Below are positions 12,301 to 24,690 of a DNA stretch of 64,000 bases, in pieces (the first letter of the stretch is position 1; each line of letters starts with the position of its first letter). Made by a program: the position numbers and the translations under genes. Where the stretch lies: NCBI GenBank assembly GCA_023374025.1, contig SIJG01000038.1, forward strand, positions 745,212 to 809,211. Direction: 5' to 3'. Under the pieces are notes generated by a model. That model searched no databases, was not told where the DNA came from, and saw only the letters and a program-made list of their open reading frames with translations. This DNA is from Heterodera schachtii (Eukaryota > Nematoda > Chromadorea > Rhabditida > Heteroderidae).

Positions 12301-15300
12301 CCTTTAATATGTAATTGTAAATTTTCTATTTAAAATAAATTATTAATATATTTTTTAAATTTTTCATTTTCTATTTCTGAAATTTTGGTTTTTATTAGTT
12401 AAGTTAAATATTTTTTAGGATTTTCTTATAATTCGATATAATTGTTCCCCATGGTGTGTGCGTTGAATGTGTATGCATTCTAAATATATATGAATAAAAA
12501 ATTTACAATTCTTATTTTTTTGTTATGAATCATAATGAGCAGACAAACAAAATTTCATGTGTTCCTAATTTCCACGATTGCATTTATTATTAATTCATTA
12601 CTTAAGATTGCATTCAATTATTTATTAAACTCGTCATTGTGAAACGATCAGTTTCTTCTCATATAATGTGCGTTAATTTTTTAATTCATAAAATAAAAAT
12701 CGATATGTATAATAATAAAATTTACAATTTTTTTAGTTAATAAACACAAAAAATTCCTTTTTATTTTTGTTGTTATCAATAGTTAATTTTTTGCATCAGA
12801 TAATTTTAAGAAAATTTTTAAATCAAATTTGAAATTTTAAATGAAAAACTTAAAAATGATAAAAGAAATAAATTCTATTACACTTTTTTAAATATTTATT
12901 TTTATATTGATAGCATTTTTTAATTATTTATATTTTACGTTTGTTTATTTTTTAATCGCATGTAAGTTTTAATATTAGTTTGTTTAATTTTCTCGTAGAT
13001 ATATAAATTTTTTGTTCGTTATATTTAATTTTGCTAATTAATAAAGGTAAATTAAAAAAGTTTTCATTTTATTAGCAAATTATTATTTTGTTATTTAAAA
13101 TTTTTTTATTTGTCGTTTAACATAATGATGATATTCTTCTTTTGCTATATCATAAATAATTTATTTAAGTCAATTTTGTTAAAATTTAATGGAAGAATCA
13201 AAGAAGTATTGTATTACAGGTTGGGGACTTTTTGTTCATTTTATAATAATCACATATAAATTAGGTAATATTTTTGAATTTTACATGTCATTTTTTATTT
13301 ATTCGATTTTCTTTAATTTCGTATTTTTCTTTCATTCGGCGATCTCTGTTTTAATTAGTCAATTAAAATCTCAAGCAATTGTCGGTTCTTTTCTTCTAAT
13401 TGTGTTGTCATAATTGAATTACCAAATTTCATTTAATATTTTTTACATAATTTCAAACTTTTACATTAACTGATTATTTATTATAAAATTTTATTAATAC
13501 AAAATTTTTTTTATTGGTTTTTACAAAAATAACGAAGTTTTGAACTCATATTTTGTTTTACTCTATTCGATGTATGCTTAATAATTATTATTTTAAAAAT
13601 ATTAATGAATAGCTTTCAAATTAATTTTTTTTAATTGTCAGATAAAGATTAAAGAATGTAATTTTTATATAATAATTTATTAATATATTTATTAAATTAA
13701 TAAATTATATATTATCCTGGCATTAATTTAAGTATGAATTGCCAATTCAATAAAATTTTGGAGATTTATTGATTTATATTATAGCAATTTTTTAATTTAT
13801 TTGAGTTTAATTCATCTCTGCCTGAAGATGAACTATTTGTTGCATTGCGTATTTTGGATTCATGAACATATATTTAAAGCAAATTAATTCTTGGCGTAAC
13901 CGTGTTTTTTGTTTTGATCTTGACATTAATCTAAATTGTGCTTATTTTTATCAATGAGTATTATTTTTCCTTACTTTAAGCATTTGAGTTCAAAAAAATT
14001 TATTTTTAGACATATCATATTATTTTTAGCTGAAGATTATTAATTTGAAATAAACCTAATGATATCATTTTTTTCTTTGCTCATCAATGTTTTTATCATT
14101 TAAAATTATAAGAATCATAATTAATTTTTTCATCTCTTACTTATAAATAGATTATTCATCTTGTCTTATTGCTTCTCTCAACGTGTACATAAAGAATTGA
14201 AAGTTTTATTAAATTTTTAGATACTTTGTTTTCAAATTTAAATATCCCTCTAAAAATAAGAAATTAAATTAAAATTGTTTTGAAAAGTCGATATTTCATT
14301 TTTTATATTTTAATTTCATTAGGATTTCAATTTTTTTAAAATTTCTTTTGCATTAAATCTTTTATTTAATTTAAATCAGAAAATATTTTTAATTTTTTAG
14401 TTACAATGACATTGGATATACCTATAAATTAATAATTATTTAATAGATATTTACTTAATAAAAGTGAATTTTTTTTATTTATTTCCAAATAGATTTTCTT
14501 TTGGATTCTATTAATCCAACAATAGTTTTTATTTATATTTTCTTTTATACTTTTAAATATAAAATATATGGTTTTCGAAATGCTTCATATAATGTTAATA
14601 ATCGAAATATATTTTGTTTATGTCATTTGTTAGTATTTATTTTATAAGTTTTATTTTTATTATTTAAAAATGATGCATGAACATTAATTAGAATTGATTT
14701 CAATTGAATTATATTTAATTTTATTTGTAGAAAAGGAATATGCTTTTAAAGAATGTTTCTGTTCTATAAAAATAAAGTTAGATTCTTATTGACTTTTTGG
14801 TTAAATTAGTGTAAATTGACTTGATTATTTTCATTAAATTAATTCTATAATAATTGCGGAAAATAAAATCGCTTTTTTCTTTTAAAGTGTAGCGTATTGT
14901 TTTCTTTATTGATGAGATTATATATGGTTTCTATCAGTATTTCTATTTATTTTAAGTTTTACATTCAACGATATTTTTTTCACTATTTTTTATTATTTCT
15001 AAAAATATCATACCTCACGAAATGTAAATATGAAAAAGTTTCGTGGTTTAGTAATTCTAGTTTTATATAATATCATTTTTTTTATTAATGCTTCTTTTTC
15101 ATAAATATCTCTAGTTATCGCAATCTTGTCGTCATCTTTTTTCTCCAGTTCAAATGAACTCTTGCGGATTAGGTTAGAGTATTTTATTCTTCAGTAAATA
15201 TTAAGGATTTCTTTACACTTCTTTTGTTAGTTTTTATATTTTCGGAAAATTTTATCTTTCTTATAGTGAACTTTTAAAATTAAAATGTTACCATATTTTC

Positions 15301-17290
15301 TTTTTTATAAAAATACTTGACTTAAATTTATTTGTTGCCAGTTTTTTTTCTTTATTTTATCAAAAAATGTTTTTAAATTTTGAAAATGATTAGAAAATAT
15401 ATAAAGTTTATATTTTTTAAGCCTGTTCTAAGAAACTAAAAAACTCTATTTAAATATATTCTATAGTTTAATGCATATTGGATTTTGAGTTTAAGTTTTT
15501 TTCTTTTTTTACTGTGTAAAATGGATTTGCATTCCCCTTGTTTATTAAGTATTTGATTATGCATTTATACATTTTTATTATTTTTTTAATATGAATGAAG
15601 CAGATATGGCTTATTTTATTTTTATCTTTTACTAATAAATTTATTTAATTTCGAAATTAGTTGCTTTCGAGTTATTGATTTTGCTTCGCGTTTAAAAAAA
15701 TGATTTATTTAAAAACTCTACAAAAATTATCATTTCAAAAAATAAATTCTAAAAAGCAAATAGTATAACAATAAAAAAGAAATGGAAAAAAATTAATATA
15801 ACTTAAGTGATTTAATTGTTTAGTTTTTAATCATATAATTATGAAATAATTCAAAGAATTTTAATATTAGCACACCGACATGTAAATTTTTTTTGTTCGT
15901 CTGTTACTTTATTGATAAAATTACAAAATATATTTGTTTTTTAACATTTTCATCTTCCAATTTTATAGAGATTTTATATTAAACTTTGTTAAATTTATTT
16001 GAACATATTTCTTAAATTATATTAATTTTAGAGTTTGGTTTTAATCTAATTTATTGTATATTTATATTTTAATTATTGAAACAGTTATCTTTTGAAACAC
16101 ACAATTATTTATTTTAATATAAAAAAATATTTTGAAGATAATTTTATCAAAATAAAAATTAAATGTTTTATCATATAATATATTTTTTTCAGATTTGCTT
16201 TTTAATTTAAATTCTCTTGTAGAAATGATTCTTGCATTTTTCACAACGACAGAGTATTTATTATAGAATAATTTTTATATGAAATTTCTTTATTTTTGTA
16301 GTTTTTGTTTTGATTCTATGACTATATTTTAGTTGTATAAATTATTAAATTTTTATTTTTTATTTATAAATTATAGCATTTTAATAAAAATGATTTTCAT
16401 TCAAATGAAAAATAAAGTCTAAGTAAATACATATTTATATTTATTCGAGAATGAGAATGGGAACAAATATATTTATATATTTGGACTATGTTTTTAATGA
16501 CATTTTGATAAATAAAATGAGATAAATTTAAATATTTGCATATTTATTATCTTGACAAAAACAGAAATGGGTAATGAATAATAATAATAAATAATATGCA
16601 CAAATAAAAAAGGGTGTTTAATTTTTATTACAGTAAGATTAAATTATTTTTAATTATTATTTTATAAAACAATTATTTCTTTATGTATCATTTCTTTTTA
16701 TAATGGGTTTCTTCATTATTTCATTTTTATTTCTCGAATTTTCAGCACTACAAAATGTCGGCGAGAACGGCGATTTATTACTTCAATGAGAAAATTTAAA
16801 TTATTTTACCACAAAAAAATAAAATATATTATTTAAAATTGCTATCGAGTTTTTAAAATTGGTGTTTATGCTTTTGATTTTTAAATTTTGTATGAATTGT
16901 TTATCGTATTTTGTTTTTATTGATAGATTAATACTACTTCAAGTTATTTTATTTAAATTTTACCTTTAATTGAATTTACGGTAATAAAATTTAAACTACT
17001 CCCTATTGAAGAACTCACATATATTATTGACCATTCATTTTTTTTGTAAACTTCTTTAATGCCTTTTTCATAGTATGACATAGCATATAATAGAATTTAA
17101 ACCTGATTATATGAAAAAATCCGACGACAAATAAAAATGCTTTGCATGTTTATATTATTAAATATTAATTTATTCAATTTTATTTATAAAAAATTTTAAA
17201 GTGCGTTAAACCATTTATAATGCTCATAGAATATGCTTTGCAAAAATTTTCGACCAAGTCATTATTTAAGTATTTTTTTTAAGAAAAATA
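9340..17290. other. AT-rich gene-poor stretch
   Basis: I found no gene with a recognisable family. The plus strand is A-rich from about 9.4 to 11.5 kb and T-rich from about 11.6 kb on. Open frames at 13189-13413 and 16062-16244 are low-complexity Phe/Ile/Leu translations of A/T runs. A 14-codon ATG frame at 16755-16799 follows a TTTTCAG acceptor and has balanced composition, but it is too short to interpret. Confidence 0.5.
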
Positions 17291-17324
17291 AAGAAATTAG
17301 CGTCATATATTACTAGAGCAAGGA

Positions 17325-17720
17325 TTTTTATGTGCTAAAAATCCTGAAAGATGTAATAAAATATGTTCTAAAAAATGCTGAATATGTGCTAAAAATCCAA
17401 AAATGCCAAAATATGTGTTAAAAATTGAAAAACCCAGGGGTTTTTTTGCATAAAAATTCCAAAAAATCTCATTCTTTATCATTTTCGCGCACAATTGCAA
17501 AATGAAATTAATTTGGTTACTGCCGCCATTCGAAGTAATAATTTTTTTTGGAAATATTTAAAAATGACAAGAAAATTAATTTAAAAGATTTTATTTGCAA
17601 TTTTTTCGTATATTTCTTACAAAATTTTTTCAAATTGCCAAAATATGTGCAAAGTTTCTACAAGTTTTTATGTGCCAAAACTCAAAAATATGTGTTTTTA
17701 TGTTTTTATAAGGCGCTAAA
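17325..17720. repeat. Degenerate interspersed repeat with ATGTGCTAAAAATCC motif
   Basis: The motif ATGTGYTAAAAATCC and relatives recur about every 35-50 bases at 17329-17430, and a related ATGTGCAAAGTTTC / TATGTGCCAAAACTC series follows at 17643-17700. Related segments occur in the opposite orientation at 51590-51725 and 63385-63465. Small open frames across it are by-products of the repeat. No termini were identified. Confidence 0.45.
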
Positions 17721-18071
17721 AATTTTTTACAAAGTAATATTTATAATTTTATTTTGATATAATTATTTCAATTTTTTTACAATATTTGTTTTTTTAAGTA
17801 AAGCTACAATAAAAATAAATAATTATATTTACATAGAAAAATTCAACCATATTCTGAGAGAATATAAATTAATAAAGTAAATAAATGCGAGATGCGTAAT
17901 CTTCTTCCATCTAATAATGCCATGACTGATTCTTATGTAATTGCTTTATGTTGATTTACTTTTTTATTTACTAATTATTAATTACTTTTATTTTTTTCGT
18001 TTTCTTGTAACATTAATTAATAAAATTTTTCTTTCATTCTTTTTATATAAATAATAATTTTTTTATAAGAT

Positions 18072-18237
18072 TTATTTAGATTCTCATGGCGGAGCTCAAG
18101 AGATTGCCAATATTGTCAAATCTGTTTTTTCAGCAGACCAGACTTCGTTTTTTATTTACAGCTTTTCCAGATTACTTAATTTCTTAAACTCGGTTTTGGT
18201 TTTAATGATTTATTTTGTAATATTTCAGAATTAAAAT
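18072..18237 (+). CDS. Candidate exon or small ORF, unknown product
   Basis: A GC-raised patch follows the acceptor-like TTTATTTAG. One frame reads LDSHGGAQEIANIVKSVFSA and stays open to a TAA near 18237. It has no early methionine, so it would be an internal exon. A second frame has ATG at 18088 and reads MAELKRLPILSNLFFQQ to a stop after 33 codons. The first looks more protein-like (balanced, amphipathic). No family is recognised. Confidence 0.28.
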
Positions 18238-21200
18238 AGTTTAGCTTTTATAAAATTTTAAACATTATTTCTTACCTATTCTTGTTTGTAATACAAATAA
18301 TAATAATTTTTTATATAAATCTCGTCTTCTCGGGTGATGTTGTTATAATGATGAGCAGGTTTAATTTTAACAAGTCTTGCTGTGTTTTTGCCTTTATTTA
18401 CTTAAGAAGCATTCATTCTTTATATTTTGACGTGGCTGAGGAATGATTAAATTTATCTAAAAAATAATTATTTTAATGAAGTTATTAGAATTTTTATGTT
18501 CAATGATATGTGAAAAATATTCAATTAAGATGAATTAACACCAAAAAAAAAAATTTCATACTAAATTTTTATACAATTTTATTAATTTTGTATTGTTGTT
18601 TTTTTGTGGAAAATATCTTTTAAATACATAAATTGATTTTTTTTTTTTTTTTTTTTAAATGGAATTTTTGGTTCTAAAATATGAGGTTTCATTTATATTT
18701 AATTTGTTGCTATTTTATAAAACGACCTAATTAGGATATTTAATTAAAGACCTTATTGTGGTCTCTTCAATGACTAATAAACATATTTATTATTTTTTAT
18801 AATATTTTTAACTTAAATCAATATTTAGATTGTTGTCTTTAAAATTTCTGGAAATTTAACGCTTTTCTATTTGAAATATTGTTGTTTATCCTTTTATTTT
18901 TATGCGGATTAAGGCTGAGATTTTAAATTATTTTTTAATAAATTGATGAATTTTTTCCAATTTATAATGCTAACTCTTTTTCCATGAATAAGTAATATCA
19001 TTTTATGTTGTCTATATTTTTATACTTTTTCATACCATTTAAATAGTTAATTCATTTTTGTTGTCTTTTGCTGTTTTAAATTTAGACGATATTAGACATT
19101 TCTAATTTCCTATATTCTCGCAGAGTTGTCGTCCAGACTTATAATTACTTCCTTAGTTTTATTTTCTAATTCCGTGGTTATTTTTAGCAGCAATGCGATT
19201 GCGTTCTCTCTTCATTTTATTTCTTTCCGTTTTAACTAGTGTTCCTTATGTTTGTCGCAAAGGTGTCTGACTTGCATCACGGTAAACCAATAAGAATTCT
19301 GTTGGAAATGGTACTGCAATATTTTCATGGAAAATTATGAATTTTCTATTATAATCTATAATATAATTAATATAAATCAAATAATATTTTTCTTAATAAA
19401 CAACAATTCATTAAATAAAAAAATTGAAGTGTATTGCAGTAATCTCAAATCAAAACAAAAACAAAATGCATGTTACCTTAATTCGCAAATTAAAAATGAA
19501 CGTAATAATTATTAGTTTAAAAAACTTGAGGAAATATCAATACACTTTGGGGTGAAAATGAACGAGAAATACAAAAAAAAACTAAAATTAAAACAATTTT
19601 TATTATTTTCATCATATGCAATTTAGCATAAGCGAAATTTAGTGTTTAAAAATTTTCTATATTTATAAATTATATGAATTTGAAAATATAGCCAACAAAT
19701 TTTTTAAGTATTTTATAGCAAAAAAGACAGCAGATCCGTAGCTATTTTCAAGGGAATTAATGAGTTTTAATGTGAATTAAAAACAAAAAAGTAAGAATAC
19801 ATCAAAAAATGAAACGGAGGTGTTAGTGAAATAAAATTTTCATTCACATACCATAGTAGAGACCAAAAGAAATATGAAAAAAAAATTTATTGTAATAACC
19901 GATATACAATGATGCAAGACCCTCTTTCCAAGATTAAATATCAATATGAAAATATAATACAATCTAACGCATAAGAAAAATAAATAAAATAGAATAACAT
20001 ACCAAAAAGTAATAAATATATTAAAAAATAATTACTGCAAAATAAGTTTCTTTTATAATACAATCGACTGAAAATTCGTAAAAATTGAACGTCTATTTAT
20101 TTCTCGTGAAGTATAATCGTTCACATTTAAAAATAATTATTTGAATTATTCTATAATGATAAATAAGGAAATTTAAAATGAAATCTTATTATTTTAATTT
20201 GAGCTAATACAATAAAAATTATTATAAAATATAGTTTTTTTTATTATTAAAAAAGAATAAACCTCTAACTTAAACATATAATACTTATTAAAGTTTAAAA
20301 ATAAAACATTATGCTTATATAATTTTATTCATTTATTATAAAATTAATCTAAAATTTTAAGATCGTCGTTATTCGATTTTCTATATTTAAAATTTTTATA
20401 TAAGTTAGGTTTTACATTTTCAATTTTTACAAAGAACATAATCTTTTTTTCATGCCTTGTAAAAGTGATAAACACTTTGATAAAATTGTTTTTGTATATG
20501 ATACAAATAGACTAATTGCTTACGTTATAAGGCAAAATCCCAAAATTTTTTAATTTTGTTGAGGTTCCATTTCAAATTATATAAATTATTTAAAAATTTA
20601 AATTTGTCGTCTAAAATTAGGAGTATGTTTGTCTTCTTAAATTTTTTAAAATTAGTTTTACCTTTATATATATTTAAATTAAATCATATTCAAATATTTA
20701 CTAAATCTAATCTATGATTATAAGTTCCGAAGGCTGCACAAAATCCAAAAGCTAAGAGATAAAAAAGTTTTTGTTGCATATCATATAAAATTTAATTGAT
20801 TTAAAATTTGTAAAAATTTTACAATCAAATATAAATTTAAACAAACCTAGTTACTCCATTAGAAAAAGTTAAATAATTAGTAAACATATAATACATAAAA
20901 TGTTGTTAATTCATTTTCATATATTTATTTTGTATCCAATTGGGTATATATTTCAAGAGATTAAGTTTTATTTATAAAAAACTATATTTTTATTTTAAAA
21001 TATTGAAATTATTCTACTCTTTTTATATTATTATTTTCTTTTATTCGTTTTCAACTTTCTATGAATTATTATTAATAGTAATTCATTTATAATTACTTAA
21101 AGAATTTAAATAAATATTTTTAAAACAAATTAGAAAATCATAAATTTTATTTTAAAAATAATTTTAATAAATAATTGCAATCTTTATAGTAAGTCTCTTT

Positions 21201-24200
21201 GTAATCTTTTTTTCTTCGTTTCTTATTTATTTAATTTAGATATAAAATATTTCCGACAAAATGTTGTTATTTCATTGTCATCTATCAGGGTATATGATTT
21301 AAAGAGATTTATTTACTAAAAAATAATTCATATTATAAATTTTATGGTTTTTCTAATTATTTTATTTAATGAATATAGATATATTTTATAATAATAATGT
21401 TATTTAAATTTTTGATATAGAGTGCACCACAATAATCTAAACATATTCTTAAGTGGTCTTATTGCAATAATTTAATTTTATGCACTTATCTTGACAGCTC
21501 CATCGAATCTCATGATGACCCTCGAAGTTCAAATTTTATCTTTTTATATTTTTAGCATGAAATACGTTAATTACTTTAAAATGTCTATATGTTTTTACTT
21601 ACTGTAATACTTTCTATTAATGTTATTGGTTAAAAATCATAAAATTCTTAGTTCTTATGTCATTTTATAAATAGTTTTTGTTTTATAAAGGTAGCGAAAT
21701 CTTATTGTGTTTTAGTGATTTATTCCTTTATTTGTTAAATATTATTTGAAACCTACAAATGCATCTCAAATTTTTGTAAAAGCTTTTCTTGCATATCACT
21801 TCTTGTAAACGTTATATTTAATGAATTTGAATTCGATTTTCATCATGTAAAAATGCAAAGTAAATATTTTCAACAGAAATATTGATATAATAATTATTTT
21901 GTTTATTTATGGTAATTTTCAATAATACTATGGCAGAATCAAGATTGAAAAATAAATTTAAAATAATTTATCTAATTACTTTGTAATTAAATTTACATTT
22001 TAATTTAAATTCTATTATTTTAATGTTAAAAAACTGTCATATTTTTAAATAATCCTAGCCCAACTAATCATTAATCATGAAGCTCTCAACTCATGATTAT
22101 ATATATCAAAATATCTTTATTAGTATTTTATTCAAAAGTACTTGCAATAAAAGTATTCTGAATTATAAAAAAATTAAAAATTACATAAGACCATTACTTG
22201 ACAAACCAAATTAATTTTAATGTAAAAACGTTTTATTTAGCATAATGCTAATTGGTAAATAAAAGATTTTATAAAAAATTTTCTTATCCATTAAAACATT
22301 ATTGCTGTTAGGTTGAAAACATTTAATGACAATTAAAATAGAAAAACTAACCGACTCTCAATTGCATATAAAAAAGAATAAAAATTTGTATTAATAATTT
22401 AATATATAAGAATTAAAAATTTTTAGTAAAAAAAACTTAGTCTTGATAAAGTTTAAAATATCAACAAAAACTAATTTTATAGGAGCATAACAACAATACT
22501 AAGTACAAATAACAAATAAAATCAATACAATCAAATTAATTAAAAAGAAAAAGTAAAAACTATAAATTATTAAAATACTGTTGTTAAAATAATGAAAAAT
22601 AAAACTTTATTAAATTTATAATTATTTTATAAATAAATTATTCAGCAAAAAATTATTGTAATTGCCAGTTTAAAATGTTTATGTAAATATGCAAATCTGT
22701 TAAATTTTTTACCGAATAAACAAAAAATATTATTATCATCAAAAAATGTTGGATTAATAAAAGAAATAATTTAATGTGTCTACAATATAAATAAATTAAT
22801 TACAAGAAAAAATATGAATAAATTTATTTAAAATAATTATAACTTTATATCAACATTTAAATATATTGCAGAAATAAAGCAGATTGCAACAAATGTATTA
22901 AAATAAATTAGCATTAAAATTAATTTAAAACACATATGCTGGATATTAAAACAAAAATTTCACTAATATATCCAAAAATATTGAATCCAGTTAAACTGCG
23001 TAATATAAAATTTTAGTAATAGTTCCAAAATAACCATGCCAAGATCGTTATGTTTTTTAACCGGCTCGTCACATGAGAGTGCGCACTAACACCAAATTGC
23101 CTCGGGTTGCGCATCGACTGAACAAATATACATTACGGAATTAATGAGAATATAAAAATGATGAAAAAATTAATTTGTAATATTAATGAAGATATAATAA
23201 AAATATTACATACAGCGAATTTAATTACAATATCATTGCGTGATTCTTAAAATAAGAAATTTTAAATTAGATAATCAATGAAAAATAACTAATATAGATA
23301 AGCTTTTTGTACTTAATATTTTCATTTTAATTTTTTTAAACTTATAATTTTTCTTGTAATAATATTTATTTATAGTGGCTTATTGGCAACAATAAATTTT
23401 TATTTTGTTTTTTGGATTTTAAAATTCTGCCTAAAAAGGGAATTGAAAATTAGTAACGCCGGGATTCCCGGGAACACAAAACGGAACGAAACAATGATTT
23501 TCAAATAGGTTTCTCTCTGTAAATAAATAGTACGCTAAAATGAGAAAAATGTTTTTTTTGATTGTTTGCATTCTCTTAAAAACAATTTGACTTTAAGAAA
23601 TTGACTAAATAAATTTTTGTGAGTTTGGAAATATTTAATTTAATTTTAGTTATTATTTTTAAATTTTTTCTATTTATGCTTTTTGCATTTTTTCTATATT
23701 TGTTTTTAATAATTCACTCATTTCTTGATTGGCACTTTTGTTTCCCTTTTAAAAAAATTATCTTTTTAATTAGTGCATTTTAATTGTATAATTAGTGCAT
23801 TATTAAAATTCATAAAACCAAACCAAATTGATTTGGATGAAAATTTTCTTCTATGGAGAGTTAGCTTTGACTTTATTGCCTTACTGTGCTGCAAACATCG
23901 CATTATCATATTTTCTAAATATCTTTATTAATAAAAATCTAGTACAGTAAAATGGCTCGTATTCGCTTTTTAAAAGCCGCGTTATTAAATGTTTTGTTAT
24001 TACTTTGAATAGTATTATTTTTTAATATTTAAGTTTTTAAATATTTATTTAAATTTATAGATTATGATAGTAAAAAAATATTGAAAAATAATTTCTGTTT
24101 TAAAAATAATAATATTTATATTTGATTTTTTAATGTAATTTGAGATTCGTTGGTTAAATTTCGAGTGTTTTATAAATACATTACAATGATTAATTAATAT

Positions 24201-24609
24201 TGCCGTCTTGTTCGCGAGATAATATTGGTTAGTTAAAATTACACTTCATTAATTTTTAAAAAATTTAAATTCATTTTTTATATTTATATTTTATGTACAA
24301 ATTATTTGTATCAAATTTTTAATCAAAAAAAAATTTAGTTCTACATAAAAGATTCCGTTAACTTAATTGATCTAAATTCCTAATCAAAAAATAATCTCTT
24401 ATTAAAAATTAATAAAATAATTTTATGATATTGATTCCAATGGAAAAACATCCACTAAAACCCAGTAAATTTTCACGGTTTTCTATAACAAAAAATTGTT
24501 GCAAAACTAATGGGTCCCCTCTTTTGTTTTTGATAAAATCAATCTTTAAAAATTATTCTTCTGATTTTTAAAACAGCCATAAACCACAATTAACGTGTCA
24601 TTGGTCAAT

Positions 24610-24690
24610 AATTGGACAAAATCTGTTAACGAATTTCACTCCATTTTTAAGTTTACCGGCGTCGCCTATCGACACCGCCGGAATCTACTA
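24610..24690. repeat. Diverged copy of a GC-rich repeat shared with 45.9 kb
   Basis: The segment starting AAAATCTGTTAACGAATT and ending in CCGGCGTCGCCTATCGACAC plus CGCCGG matches, with scattered differences, the reverse complement of about 45915-45982, which lies inside the hAT-like element. Both carry an imperfect CCGGCG..CGCCGG hairpin around a TATC/GATA loop. This may be a remnant of an internal part of that family. Confidence 0.45.

Noticed and set aside
13189..13413. 74-codon hydrophobic ORF
   Set aside because: Phe/Ile/Leu-rich low-complexity translation expected from T-rich DNA; no motif and no splice or GC signal supports it.
21485..21535. Tubulin-like RFDGA in a minus-strand frame
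   Set aside because: A five-residue match in an 11-codon ORF with no further tubulin similarity on either side is chance level.
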